From: Cyanobacteriota bacterium
GTDB taxonomy: Bacteria; Cyanobacteriota; Cyanobacteriia; PCC-6307; Cyanobiaceae
NCBI GenBank assembly: GCA_026389315.1
Contig: JAPLIC010000061.1
Coordinates: 99,349 to 163,348, forward strand
Length of the DNA stretch: 64,000 bases
Direction of reading: 5' to 3'
Shown here one piece after another: positions 18,881 through 28,301 of this stretch. Numbering within the stretch: position 1 is the stretch's first letter; every line of letters begins with the position of its first letter. The position numbers and the translations under genes were made by a program. The notes beneath the pieces are model-generated. The model made no database searches. It worked only from the letters and a program-made list of their open reading frames with translations, and was not told the origin of the DNA.

Positions 18881-20260
18881 ATGTTGCGAGTCGCAGTTGT
18901 GGGCGGCGGCCCGAGTGGATCTTGTGCTGCTGAAGTGCTTGCCAAGGCTGGCATTCAAACCTGGTTGTTCGAGCGGAAGCTCGATAACGCCAAGCCCTGT
19001 GGTGGGGCGATTCCGCTATGCATGGTCAATGAATTTGACCTGCCGGAATCTATCATCGACCGCAAAGTCCGCAACATGAAAATGATTTCCCCCTCGAATC
19101 GAGAGGTGGATATCCATCTACCGAACAGCAACGAATATATCGGCATGTGCCGCCGCGAAATTCTGGATGGCTTTTTGCGCGATCGGGCTGCATCCTTGGG
19201 GACCCATCTGATCAATGGTCTCGTTCAACGGATTGACACCGGCAAGGACCGCCAGGGTCCTTACACTATTCACTACGCTGATTATGCCGGTGGGGGAGCA
19301 ACAGGTGAACTGAAAAGCATGGAAGTTAACCTCATCGTTGGTGCCGATGGCGCCAACAGCAGGGTGGCCAAAGCCATGGATGCTGGCGACTACAACGTGG
19401 CCATCGCCTTCCAAGAACGCATTCGCCTGCCCAAGGAGGAAATGGCCTACTACGAAGATCTGGCCGAGATGTATGTGGGAACCGACGTCTCCCCTGACTT
19501 CTACGCCTGGGTCTTTCCCAAGTACGACCACGTTGCCGTTGGCACCGGAACGATGCAGAAAAACCAGGCCCTGATCAAGGGCCTGCAGCAGGGGATCCGC
19601 GAACGCGCCAGCAAGCGGCTTCTCAAGGGTGAGGTGATCAAGGTGGAAGCCCATCCAATCCCCGAGCACCCACGCCCTAGAAGGGTGGTGGGCCGCATGG
19701 CCCTAGTAGGTGACGCGGCTGGCTATGTCACAAAGAGTTCGGGAGAAGGTATCTATTTCGCTGCCAAGAGTGGTCGGATGTGTGCCGAGGAAATTGTCAG
19801 CGCCAGCGCCGGTGGCACACGTATTCCCAGCGAGGCAGACTTAAAGATTTATCTAAAAAAATGGGACAAGAAGTATGGTCCCACCTATAAAGTTCTCGAA
19901 ATTCTTCAAAATATTTTTTACAGCAACGATGCAGCCCGCGAAGCCTTCGTCGAAATGTGCGATGACCTCGATGTACAGCGCCTGACTTTCGATAGCTATC
20001 TCTACAAGCGAGTTGTAACCATGAATCCTTGGCAGCAACTCAAACTCACCTTCCGTACCCTCGCCTCCGTCCTGCGCGGTCAAGCCTTGGCCCCATCCGG
20101 GTACCGACCGGTCGCCAGTGCCGTGCGCACGGAGGCGGAAGTCGCCCACCTGATGGCCCCCCAAAAAGCTCCTGGCGCTGATCACCAAAGCATCAATGGC
20201 AACGGCCAGGATCCCGATACAGCCTCAGCGACGGATCGCCAACCGGCCCTCAGCCGTTGA
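18881..20260 (+). CDS. chlP: geranylgeranyl diphosphate/geranylgeranyl-chlorophyll reductase
   Basis: Flavoprotein that reduces geranylgeranyl groups to phytyl groups for chlorophyll and tocopherol. The N-terminus MLRVAVVGGGPSGSCAAEVL carries the FAD-binding GxGxxG motif; PCGGAIPLCMVNEFDLPESI and the later VGDAAGYVTKSSGEGIYFA block are typical of ChlP. The 459-aa length fits the family. The C-terminal 30 or so residues are low-complexity and end inside the convergent glyS gene (11-bp overlap). Confidence 0.97.
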   Translation: MLRVAVVGGGPSGSCAAEVLAKAGIQTWLFERKLDNAKPCGGAIPLCMVNEFDLPESIIDRKVRNMKMISPSNREVDIHLPNSNEYIGMCRREILDGFLRDRAASLGTHLINGLVQRIDTGKDRQGPYTIHYADYAGGGATGELKSMEVNLIVGADGANSRVAKAMDAGDYNVAIAFQERIRLPKEEMAYYEDLAEMYVGTDVSPDFYAWVFPKYDHVAVGTGTMQKNQALIKGLQQGIRERASKRLLKGEVIKVEAHPIPEHPRPRRVVGRMALVGDAAGYVTKSSGEGIYFAAKSGRMCAEEIVSASAGGTRIPSEADLKIYLKKWDKKYGPTYKVLEILQNIFYSNDAAREAFVEMCDDLDVQRLTFDSYLYKRVVTMNPWQQLKLTFRTLASVLRGQALAPSGYRPVASAVRTEAEVAHLMAPQKAPGADHQSINGNGQDPDTASATDRQPALSR

Positions 20261-22418
20261 GGCAGTTGAAATCGGCGAGCTGGGCAGCCTGATTGCGCAG
20301 GATGCCCAGCAAATTCAGGCGATTGCGGCGCACCGCCGGATCGTCCGCCATCACCAGGACACTCTCTGGGCCATCGAAGAAGTTGGCCAGGGTGCTGGCG
20401 CTCTGGGCGAGACCTTGGGCCAGCTCCCCATATCCCGATCCATCCAGGGCCTGGGCATAGGGCCGAAGCGTCTCGATGACGGCCAGCATCGCCGCCTCAC
20501 TCGGGGAACTGAACAGGGCGACATCAACCCTCCCCTCGGGTCCCAGGGCCCCAAGAGCCAGGTCTCCCTTGGCCGCCAGGCGCGAAGCCCGTTGCACCAC
20601 CGCCTGCAAGGGACCCAGTTGACCCTGGCGGCGCAGATCTGCGAGTAGCAGCAAGCGGCGGCGAGCATCGGCCGGATCCCCCATCAGCCTGGCTGCTGAC
20701 ACGGTCTCTCCGGCGACCGCCTGGACCAGATCGCCATCAAACCCTTCCTCCTCCAACTGGCTGACCAACCTCTGGCGCAGGAGCTCGACCAGGCTGGCCT
20801 CCAGGCCCAACGCATCGATGTCCAGGTGGGGCAGCAACGCCGCCCAGTGCCGGCAGGAGCGCTGCACCAGGGCCGCCAGATCCAGGGTCCAGCCCCGATC
20901 CCAAAGAATCTGGAGCACCCCGTTGCCGGCCCGACGCAGTCCGTAGGGGTCGGAGGATCCACTCGGTCGCTCCCCCCTGGCAAAGCTGCTGAGCAGCAGT
21001 TCCAGCCGTTCGGCCAGGGCCACCACCGCGCCGGCATCGGAGGTCGGCAGGCTGTCGCCCGCACCACGGGGCAGATAGTGCTCTTGCACCGCCAGGGCCA
21101 CGGCCCGGGATTCCCCTTCAGCCAGTAGATATTTGCCGCCCATCACACCCTGCAGTTCGGGAAACTCCCCCACCATCTGGCTCACGAGGTCGTGTTTGCA
21201 GAGATGGGCGGCGCGGCGGGCCGCCGCCGCCGTCGAGGCCGCCAGGTCCAGGGCCTCGAGCAGGGCGTCGCTGAACCATTCAAGGCGCTGGGTTCGATCC
21301 AGCAGGCTGCCCAGTCCCTCGGCGAAGGTGACCCGATCGAGTTGATCGCGACGATCGATGCTGGCGACGGAGCGATCGGCCCGCACAAAAAAGGCAGCGT
21401 CGGCCAAACGGGCCCTCAACACCCTCTCGTTGCCCCGCCGCACCGTGTCGGCAGCGGCAGGATCGCGGCCATTGGCCACGAAGAGGAAGCGGGGCAGGAG
21501 CAAGCCCCCCGCCTCCAGGGCGAGGGAATCGGGCAGGGCCCCCGGACGTCCCAGGGGCACATAGCGCTGATGGGTTCGCATCACGGTGCTCAGCACCTCG
21601 GGCGGCAGCGCCAGGTACTGCTCATCGACCGATCCGCTCAGCACCTGGGGGGCTTCGACCAGATCCACCAACTCATCGAAAAGGGCCCTTGGCAGATCCG
21701 GGACACCACCAGCGGCCTGGGCCGCCGCCTTGATCTCGGCGCCAATGGTGGCGGCGCGGCCATCCCGATCCGCCATCACAGCCGCTGCCGCCAAGGTCTC
21801 GAAATAGTCCTCGGCCCGTGCAATGGCCAGGGGTTGTTGGCTGAGACGATCGCCCCGGCTGAGACGACCGCTGCTGACCACCGGATCGCAGTGGACCAAA
21901 TCCACCGGCACCACCTGGTCGTCCAGCAGGGCCACCAGCCAGCGGACCGGACGGCTGAAGCGGCTTTCCCCCACTCCCCAGCGCATGAAGCGGCGCCCCT
22001 GCAGCCCCCAGATCCACTCGGGAATCAGGGACTGCAACACGGTCGTCGTCGGCTGGCCGGGCTCCAGGACCTGGGCGAAGACAAAAGGGCCCTTGGCAGT
22101 AGGCCGCACCTCCAGGGCCTCGGGCGGCACGCCGCAGCGCCCGGCAAAGCCCAGGGCGGCCGCCGTGGGCGAGCCGTCCAGGAAAGCAGCGGCGGCGGGG
22201 GGACCTTTGCGTTCCTCGCGGCGATCCTCCTGCTGGCTCGCCAGACCCCCGATCAGAACGGCCAGGCGCCGCGGGGTGCCCGTCACCCGCAGCTCCTGCC
22301 AGGCCAGCCGGGCCGCCGCCAGATCGTCTTCAACCCTCTGGCGCAGCTGGGGCAAAGCCAACCTGACGAAATCGGCGGGAAGTTCCTCGCTGCCAATCTC
22401 CAGTAAAAACGTGGCCAT
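20250..22418 (-). CDS. glyS: glycine--tRNA ligase beta subunit
   Basis: Beta subunit of the heterotetrameric bacterial glycyl-tRNA synthetase, which handles tRNA recognition and editing. The 722-aa protein begins MATFLLEIGSEELPADFVR, the conserved family start, contains QRYVPLG and a C-terminal HD-like and DALR-type anticodon-binding region (ADDPAVRRNRLNLLGILRNQ). Length is normal. The alpha subunit (glyQ) is not in the window. Its 3' end overlaps chlP by 11 bp tail to tail, and it is divergent from sir across about 124 bp. Confidence 0.96.
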   Translation of the reverse strand: MATFLLEIGSEELPADFVRLALPQLRQRVEDDLAAARLAWQELRVTGTPRRLAVLIGGLASQQEDRREERKGPPAAAAFLDGSPTAAALGFAGRCGVPPEALEVRPTAKGPFVFAQVLEPGQPTTTVLQSLIPEWIWGLQGRRFMRWGVGESRFSRPVRWLVALLDDQVVPVDLVHCDPVVSSGRLSRGDRLSQQPLAIARAEDYFETLAAAAVMADRDGRAATIGAEIKAAAQAAGGVPDLPRALFDELVDLVEAPQVLSGSVDEQYLALPPEVLSTVMRTHQRYVPLGRPGALPDSLALEAGGLLLPRFLFVANGRDPAAADTVRRGNERVLRARLADAAFFVRADRSVASIDRRDQLDRVTFAEGLGSLLDRTQRLEWFSDALLEALDLAASTAAAARRAAHLCKHDLVSQMVGEFPELQGVMGGKYLLAEGESRAVALAVQEHYLPRGAGDSLPTSDAGAVVALAERLELLLSSFARGERPSGSSDPYGLRRAGNGVLQILWDRGWTLDLAALVQRSCRHWAALLPHLDIDALGLEASLVELLRQRLVSQLEEEGFDGDLVQAVAGETVSAARLMGDPADARRRLLLLADLRRQGQLGPLQAVVQRASRLAAKGDLALGALGPEGRVDVALFSSPSEAAMLAVIETLRPYAQALDGSGYGELAQGLAQSASTLANFFDGPESVLVMADDPAVRRNRLNLLGILRNQAAQLADFNCLNG

Positions 22419-22542
22419 CGTCTCAAGCCGCCTTCAACCGACTGTATGGAACAGCATCAACTGGCGAGGGCAGCGGCAGCGGCGGGGTCATGGCCGCAGC
22501 TTGTTCGCTAGTTTCGAGACGTAGCCGTCACAGTTCTTGCCG

Positions 22543-24303
22543 ATGTTGTCGACCAAGGGCGCCACTAGCTCAGCAGAGGCGGCAGATCAGGGCAAGCCCA
22601 CCAAGATCGAGACGCTGAAGGCCAATAGCGGCCATCTGAGCGAACCGCTGGCAACGGAACTGGAGAACGACAGCCTCCATTTCACGGATCCAGCGGTTCA
22701 GATCCTCAAGTACCACGGCAGTTATCAACAGGACAACCGGGACCATCGCCAGAAGGGTCAAAGCAAGGACTGGCAGATGATGTTGCGGCTGCGCAGCCCT
22801 GCCGGTCGCATTCCGACGGCCCTCTACCTGGCCCTCGATGAGCTGGCCGATCGGCTCGGCAACGGCAGCCTGCGCGCCACCACCAGGCAAGCCTTTCAGA
22901 TGCATGGCATCGCCAAGGCCGATCTGCGGGAGGTGATCGGCACGGTGGTTCGAACCATGGGTTCGAGCCTCTCGGCCTGTGGTGACATCAACCGCAATGT
23001 GATGGCGCCTGCGGCCCCCTTCGAGGACAACGGTTACCCGGCCGCCCGGCAGTTGGCCGACCAAATCGCCGATCTGCTGACACCCCAGGCCGGCCAAGGC
23101 TCCTACCTCGACCTCTGGGTCGACGGCGACCTCAGCTACCGCATCCGGCCCCAGGCTGCGGTGAAGCAAGTCATGGATCAGCAGCTGCAGGGAGCGGTTT
23201 TCAGCGGGGACCAAGAGGAGCCCCTCTATGGCGCCACCTATCTCCCGCGCAAGTTCAAGGTCGCCGTGACCGTGCCGGGGGATAACGCCGTCGACCTCTT
23301 TACCCAGGACATTGGACTGGTGCTGTTCACCGATCCAGCGGGGCGGCCCCGCGGCTGCAACGTCTATGTGGGTGGCGGCATGGGTCGCACCCACAACAAG
23401 GAGAGCACCTTCGCCCGCCTGGCTGAACCCCTGGGGTATGTGACGGCAGCGCAGATCCTGCCATTGATCCAGGCGATCGTGGCCCTGCAGCGGGACCACG
23501 GCAATCGCCAGCACAGACCCCATGCGCGGATGAAATATCTGATCCACGACCGCGGCCTCGCCTGGTTCCAGCACGAACTGACCCGATATTTCCACCACCC
23601 CCTCCAACCCCTGCGGCGCGAGCCCAAACCCCGTCTCAGCGATTACCTCGGTTGGCACCGCCAATCGCCAACCACCTGGTTCGTCGGCTTGCCCCTGCTT
23701 TGCGGCCGACTGGAAGGGGAGAGGAAGGCGGGACTGAGGCGCTTGGTCGAGACCTTTCAACTGGAGGTGCGTCTGACCCCAAACCAGGATGTGCTTCTTT
23801 GCAATATCGGTGCCCACCAGCGCAGCAGCGTTAAGCAGGCCCTGGCCCAGCTGGGCTTTGCGGAGCCGGGGGCCCCGGCCCCCCTAGCCCGCCACGCCAT
23901 TGCCTGCCCGGCCTTGCCCACCTGCGGACTGGCGATCACGGAGGCGGAGCGCATCCTGCCAGATGTGCTGGATCGGATCCAAGCCCAATTCACCAGCCTT
24001 GGCATCAACAAGTCGGTGCTGGTGCGAATGACTGGCTGCCCCAACGGCTGCGCCCGCCCATACATGGCTGAAATCGCCTTGGTGGGCAGTGGCGTGAACC
24101 AATACCAGCTCTGGTTGGGGGGAAGTCCGGGCCTGACCCGTTTGGCCATGCCCGTGCTGGAGGCGATGCCCCTGGAAGCGCTGGAAACAACGCTGGAGCC
24201 CCTGCTGCTGGCCTGGCGTGATGCCGGCGGGCGTAGCAGCTTCGGAGACTTCGTTCAACGCCTGGGGGCCGACGAACTCGAGGCCCTGGTTCTGCCTTCA
24301 TGA
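22543..24303 (+). CDS. sir: ferredoxin-type assimilatory sulfite reductase
   Basis: Reduces sulfite to sulfide with six electrons from ferredoxin. The 586-aa protein carries the two substrate-binding half-repeats and the four cysteines that bind the 4Fe-4S cluster and sirohaem: CPALPTC (C-x5-C) and GCPNGC (C-x3-C) near residues 457-505. The N-terminus HGSYQQDNRD and RLRSPAGRIP are family landmarks, and the absence of a flavoprotein partner fits the ferredoxin-dependent type. I start at the ATG at 22543; the ORF-track TTG at 22537 is two codons upstream. The stop overlaps the next start (ATGA). Confidence 0.95.
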   Translation: MLSTKGATSSAEAADQGKPTKIETLKANSGHLSEPLATELENDSLHFTDPAVQILKYHGSYQQDNRDHRQKGQSKDWQMMLRLRSPAGRIPTALYLALDELADRLGNGSLRATTRQAFQMHGIAKADLREVIGTVVRTMGSSLSACGDINRNVMAPAAPFEDNGYPAARQLADQIADLLTPQAGQGSYLDLWVDGDLSYRIRPQAAVKQVMDQQLQGAVFSGDQEEPLYGATYLPRKFKVAVTVPGDNAVDLFTQDIGLVLFTDPAGRPRGCNVYVGGGMGRTHNKESTFARLAEPLGYVTAAQILPLIQAIVALQRDHGNRQHRPHARMKYLIHDRGLAWFQHELTRYFHHPLQPLRREPKPRLSDYLGWHRQSPTTWFVGLPLLCGRLEGERKAGLRRLVETFQLEVRLTPNQDVLLCNIGAHQRSSVKQALAQLGFAEPGAPAPLARHAIACPALPTCGLAITEAERILPDVLDRIQAQFTSLGINKSVLVRMTGCPNGCARPYMAEIALVGSGVNQYQLWLGGSPGLTRLAMPVLEAMPLEALETTLEPLLLAWRDAGGRSSFGDFVQRLGADELEALVLPS

Positions 24304-24321
24304 AACCTGGTTCTGCCTTCA
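24285..24321 (+). repeat. 16-bp direct repeat spanning sir stop / next gene start
   Basis: The sequence cctggttctgccttca occurs at 24285-24300 and again at 24306-24321, separated by 5 bp (period 21 bp). The first copy encodes the last residues of sir and supplies the A of the next ATG; the second encodes codons 3-7 of the downstream gene. Seen directly. Confidence 0.9.
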
Positions 24322-24713
24322 AGAAAAACGCCGGGGTGATCCTTGGCGCTGGCCTGGTCCTTGGGGTTCTGGGGGCTGGAGTCAAGCCGTTGCTGGCCCA
24401 GCAGGATCCCCCCCCACCGGAACCACGGCTCAAGAATTACTACCCGGATGAGACCACCTGCCAGGGAGATTTAATTCGTAGCGGCTTTGCCAAAAACCTG
24501 TTGCCCTGGGCGGATCAGCCGGAGCCCGTGCTGGCCTCCCTGCGGCAGGTGCAGGCGGAGATGACCCGGGCCACCCTGGCCAGTTGCGTGCGCCAAAAGT
24601 TGATGACCCCAGCCCAGGCGGCAGCCCTGCAAAAGGAACTGGGCCTGGGCGAACCCCCTGGCGCTGAAACTCAACCTCAGCCTTCCGGCTCCGGGGCCCC
24701 GAACCGTCCGTAG
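24300..24713 (+). CDS. hypothetical exported protein downstream of sir
   Basis: A 137-aa protein with a Lys-rich N-terminus, a hydrophobic core (GVILGAGLVLGVLGAGV) and an Ala-Gln site typical of a signal peptide, so it is probably periplasmic or lumenal. Two cysteines (TTCQGDL and LASCVRQ) could form a disulfide. The C-terminus is Pro/Gln-rich. Its ATG overlaps the sir stop, and its first codons repeat the last codons of sir (see repeat at 24285-24321), so the present start region may have arisen by duplication. Its 3' end overlaps the convergent VanX-type gene by 37 bp. Function unknown. Confidence 0.6.
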   Translation: MKPGSAFKKNAGVILGAGLVLGVLGAGVKPLLAQQDPPPPEPRLKNYYPDETTCQGDLIRSGFAKNLLPWADQPEPVLASLRQVQAEMTRATLASCVRQKLMTPAQAAALQKELGLGEPPGAETQPQPSGSGAPNRP

Positions 24714-25399
24714 TGGGCCCGATCCAGGCCCCTTCGCCAGGCCCAGAGCTGGTCGCCATAACTGAAATGCCACCATTCATTCGGGTGCTGCACAAACCCG
24801 ACCGCTTGCATCACCGCGGCAAGAAGGCGGCGGCGGCCATGCCAGAGGGCGGCCTCTGAATCAGGGTCTTCTTGAGCGGCCAGGGCGTAGTGATCCGGCT
24901 CGGAAACGGGCCCGATCGCATCGATGGCGCCGCCCATCGGCAGGGGCTGGCCAGCAGCATCGGCCAAGGTGAGATCCACTGCGGCACCAGTGCTATGGGG
25001 AGGCGGAGCGGCAGGGTGCAAGCTGGGTGGAGCCCAAAAGCGCCCGACCTCAAGGACCACGGCCTCCCATTCGGGCCCAGAGCCGTCAGGATCCAGGCCC
25101 CGCGCCTCACACTCTTGCCGGGTGGCGTGGTTCACCATGAAGGCCTGAACAGCTACCGGCCGCCAGGCATCAAAAACCGCCAACTGATAGGGGCTTTGGC
25201 GGAGCCGCAAGCCCTCCTGGGCGCGAGCCAGGCGACCCATCACCCCCCGGCGCAGGCGAAAGGGACAGACCTGGTCACCATAGGGAGCCCCCAGGCTGAG
25301 ATAGGGGTGGGGCTCAAGCCGCACCAGATCGACAAGGGGCACCAGGGGCTCTCCCTCGTCATCGATCGGAATGCCATTCCAAGGGCGCAGGGAGGTCAT
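24677..25399 (-). CDS. M15D D-alanyl-D-alanine dipeptidase (VanX/DdpX type)
   Basis: Zinc dipeptidase that cleaves D-Ala-D-Ala. The 240-aa protein shows the zinc motif HSTGAAVDLTL (about residues 134-144) with the following PMGGAIDAIGPVSE stretch, and the second motif VQHPNEWWHFSYGDQ (about 204-218), both characteristic of VanX-like enzymes. No vanA/vanH genes are nearby, so a housekeeping wall-recycling role is more likely than glycopeptide resistance. No signal peptide is evident, suggesting a cytoplasmic location. Its 3' end overlaps the exported hypothetical by 37 bp. Confidence 0.9.
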   Translation of the reverse strand: MTSLRPWNGIPIDDEGEPLVPLVDLVRLEPHPYLSLGAPYGDQVCPFRLRRGVMGRLARAQEGLRLRQSPYQLAVFDAWRPVAVQAFMVNHATRQECEARGLDPDGSGPEWEAVVLEVGRFWAPPSLHPAAPPPHSTGAAVDLTLADAAGQPLPMGGAIDAIGPVSEPDHYALAAQEDPDSEAALWHGRRRLLAAVMQAVGFVQHPNEWWHFSYGDQLWAWRRGLDRAHYGRFGAPEPEG

Positions 25400-25769
25400 G
25401 GTGGAAATCGGCCCAGGGGCGCAACAGGAATGGGAGCGGGAGTGGGCCGGGTCCAGCCCGGCTGGCGATCAGGTTAAGCGATGTGAAAACTGCAAATGCA
25501 AAACTGATTTCAAGGACAACGATCCGGAGAATTACGAGGACAGATTGAAGGGGCCCGATGGTTTGGTGCAGGGCCATTTCAGGCATTGACAATCATTTCT
25601 GGCCCTGAGCCCAAGGGCACATTGCTTAGCAATCTTCTAGCTTACATCTAAAAATCTGCAGCGCCTAAAAATAATCTACCGACGGAATTTGCGAGCGCTG
25701 GCACAGAAACCGTCGTCGTCTGCGGCAGCGGATCCACACCAACGCAAGCAGGTCATCCTGCGACAGGGC
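25400..25769. other. intergenic region between VanX-type gene and recG
   Basis: About 370 bp without a supportable gene. The part near 25625-25685 is AT-rich and would suit the promoter of the minus-strand dipeptidase. The 72-aa ORF at 25371-25589 and its antisense partner have no recognisable features. I see no tRNA or clear terminator. Confidence 0.5.
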
Positions 25770-28301
25770 TCAATTCAACTGAGCCGCCTCCAGTTGCCGT
25801 TGGCGTTGCTCAGCCAAGGCCTGCAGCAGCAGGGGGTGGTTCTCCAATTGCGGGTCTTGCTCCAGCAACTGACGGGCCACCTGGCGCGACTGCTCCAGAA
25901 CGGCGCCGTCGTCGCAAAGGCTCGCCAGGGCCAAATCGGGCAAGCCCGACTGGCGGGTACCCAGCACCTGACCCGGTCCCCTCAAGCGCAGGTCCATTTC
26001 GGCAATCTCAAAGCCATCGGTGCTGGCGACCAGAACGTCCAGCCGCTGGCGGGCCAAGGCCTGCTGACTGTCGTTGATCAACAGGCAGTAAGACGCGGCC
26101 GCCCCCCGACCCACCCGACCGCGCAATTGGTGCAACTGGGCCAGGCCAAAGCGTTCGGCATGCTCAACCACCATGACGCTGGCTTCTGGCACATCCACCC
26201 CCACCTCCACCACCGTGGTACAGACCAGAACCTGGCAATGGCCCCCGGCAAAGGCATGAATGGCCCGCTGTTTTTCCTCGCTGGAGAGGCGTCCGTGCAA
26301 CAAGCCCACCTGGGCCTCCGGAAACACCAGATCGGCTAGGTGGCGATGCACTTCCACGGCCGAGCGCAGGTCCAGCTTCTCCGATTCCTCAACCAGGGGA
26401 AGCACCACATAGGCCCGCTGGCCCAGGGCCAACTGCTCCCGGATCAACTCCCAGGCCTGGTCGCGCTGATTGCCCCTCAGCAGCCGTGTGCGAATCGGTG
26501 TACGCCCGGGGGGTAATTCATCGATCTGGCTGACATCCAAATCGCCATAGACCGATAGGGCCAGGGTGCGGGGAATGGGCGTGGCCGTCATTGTCAGCAG
26601 GTGGGGTTGAAGCCCCTTGGCCAGCAACCGATTGCGCTGCCTCACCCCAAAACGATGTTGTTCATCCACCACGACAAGGCCGAGACGCTCAAACTGAACC
26701 GGATCCTCGAGGAGGGCATGGGTGCCCACCAACAACTGCAACTGACCATTGGCCAGATCTTGCAACAACTCCCGGCGGCGCCGTGCCGGCGTGGCTCCCG
26801 TCAGCAGGGCACCACTGACGGCGAGCTGGGGCAGCCACTGGCCGATCTTGAGGAAATGCTGGGCCGCCAACACTTCCGTGGGGGCCATCAACGCTCCCTG
26901 CCAACCCGCCTCGATCGCCGTAAGCAGGGCCGCCATGGCCACTACGGTTTTGCCACTGCCCACGTCCCCCTGCAGCAGGCGGGCCATGGGCTGGGGCCTG
27001 GCCAAATCGCTGTGGATTTCTGCCAAGACCCGCCGCTGGGCACCGGTGAGCTCAAAGGGCAACAGCGTCAGAAAGCGCTGGACGAGATTGGCCTGGGCCG
27101 GCGCCAGCAGGGCCGGTGCGCTCTGGCGTCTGAGCCGTTCGCGGCGCAGCCCCAGGGCCAATTGCAGCAGCAGGAATTCGTCGAACACCAATCGGGTCCG
27201 GGCCAACTGCAGCTGGGCTTGATCCTCAGGACGATGAATCTGAAGCAGGGCAACGGAACGCGCCATCAGCCCCAAGGAATCCCGCAGTCCCTTGGGCAAG
27301 GGATCCGGCCAGGCCGCCACGGCCGGCAGCACGGTTGCAACAGCTTGACGCAACTTATCGGCCGTCAACCCTTCGGTGAGGGCATAAACAGCAGTCAGTC
27401 GGCCAATGCGCTCCGATCGCACCGTACTGGAGGGTCCCTCCAGCACCTCAATCAAGGGATCACTGAAGCTGGCACCGAAGGGTCCCTCCTTGACCAGGCC
27501 GCTGATGGCGACCGTTGCCCCAGGGGGGTATTGGCGTTGCTGGGCGTGCAACCAACCCGAGGAGGTGAAACGCCGTCCGGCAAAAAAGCGAGAGACCCGC
27601 AGCCGACCAGTGCTGTCCTGGACATGGAGTTCGTGGATGGAAAGATTGGGGTTCCTAGGGCTGCAGAAAGCATGGCTGCGACGCACGGTGGCCACAATGG
27701 TGGCGGTGCGCCCGGTCTCCAGGGCGCTGATCCGCACCAAATGGGAGTAATCCAGGTAATCGCGGGGATAGTGACGAATCAAATCCCGCACAACCAGCAA
27801 CCCCAGACTCGCCAGCCGTGATGCCGTTCGCGGGCCGATTTCCGCCAGCTGGGCCAAGGGCAGATCGGGCGTTGCTGCAGGGGCGTCCGCGGCTTTTGCT
27901 GGCGCCAAAGGGGCCACACGCAACTTGGGCGGGGCCGGCGGCAGCTCGGGGCGGTGACGCACCAATAATTGATGGAGCCCCTGGCGTAGCTTCTGCACCA
28001 GTTGCTGACGGCGACCTAATCCGGCGCCAGGATAGTCAGCAAATTCCTCGGCCAATTGCTGCAGTTGCCCCTGATCCGATCCTTCGAGACCGGCAGGAAG
28101 GGTTTCGATCAGCGAACGTCGCACAAAGCCTGAAAAGGTTTCGCTGCGACCCTGAAGGTCGCCGAAACCCCGCTCTGCCTCAAGCCTGGAAGCCTGTTGC
28201 AGGGGGGCGCACCAAGCCTCCAGGCCCGGACCAGGGGATGGGTCCGAGGCGCGGGGATTCACTCCAGGTCGGGGCGGTTGCGATGGAGATCCTGCAGCCA
28301 C
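25770..28301 (-). CDS. recG: ATP-dependent DNA helicase RecG
   Basis: Branch-migrating helicase that remodels stalled replication forks and Holliday junctions. After a cyanobacterial N-terminal extension of about 150 residues comes the wedge/OB domain (about 205-290), then helicase motifs: Walker A LLQGDVGSGKTVVAM, DEQH-type Walker B VVVDEQHRFGV, motif III TMTATPIPRTLAL, motif VI HQLRGRVGRG. The 843-aa length agrees with cyanobacterial RecG. It starts with GTG at 28301, overlapping the end of the upstream hypothetical gene by 43 bp; a later start cannot be excluded because the first residues are low-complexity. Confidence 0.96.
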   Translation of the reverse strand: MAAGSPSQPPRPGVNPRASDPSPGPGLEAWCAPLQQASRLEAERGFGDLQGRSETFSGFVRRSLIETLPAGLEGSDQGQLQQLAEEFADYPGAGLGRRQQLVQKLRQGLHQLLVRHRPELPPAPPKLRVAPLAPAKAADAPAATPDLPLAQLAEIGPRTASRLASLGLLVVRDLIRHYPRDYLDYSHLVRISALETGRTATIVATVRRSHAFCSPRNPNLSIHELHVQDSTGRLRVSRFFAGRRFTSSGWLHAQQRQYPPGATVAISGLVKEGPFGASFSDPLIEVLEGPSSTVRSERIGRLTAVYALTEGLTADKLRQAVATVLPAVAAWPDPLPKGLRDSLGLMARSVALLQIHRPEDQAQLQLARTRLVFDEFLLLQLALGLRRERLRRQSAPALLAPAQANLVQRFLTLLPFELTGAQRRVLAEIHSDLARPQPMARLLQGDVGSGKTVVAMAALLTAIEAGWQGALMAPTEVLAAQHFLKIGQWLPQLAVSGALLTGATPARRRRELLQDLANGQLQLLVGTHALLEDPVQFERLGLVVVDEQHRFGVRQRNRLLAKGLQPHLLTMTATPIPRTLALSVYGDLDVSQIDELPPGRTPIRTRLLRGNQRDQAWELIREQLALGQRAYVVLPLVEESEKLDLRSAVEVHRHLADLVFPEAQVGLLHGRLSSEEKQRAIHAFAGGHCQVLVCTTVVEVGVDVPEASVMVVEHAERFGLAQLHQLRGRVGRGAAASYCLLINDSQQALARQRLDVLVASTDGFEIAEMDLRLRGPGQVLGTRQSGLPDLALASLCDDGAVLEQSRQVARQLLEQDPQLENHPLLLQALAEQRQRQLEAAQLN

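Noticed and set aside
21192-22406. 404-aa plus-strand ORF
   Set aside because: Antisense of glyS with no recognisable protein features.
24677-25399. glycopeptide resistance role of the VanX-type gene
   Set aside because: No vanA, vanH or vanRS-like neighbours; a cell-wall recycling dipeptidase is simpler.
25371-25589. 72-aa plus-strand ORF with CENCKCK cysteines
   Set aside because: A brief Cys-rich stretch suggested a metal-binding peptide, but the start lies in the dipeptidase gene, there is no further Cys pattern, and no conservation can be judged.
26601-27821. 406-aa plus-strand ORF
   Set aside because: Antisense of recG, Gln/Gly/His-rich shadow.
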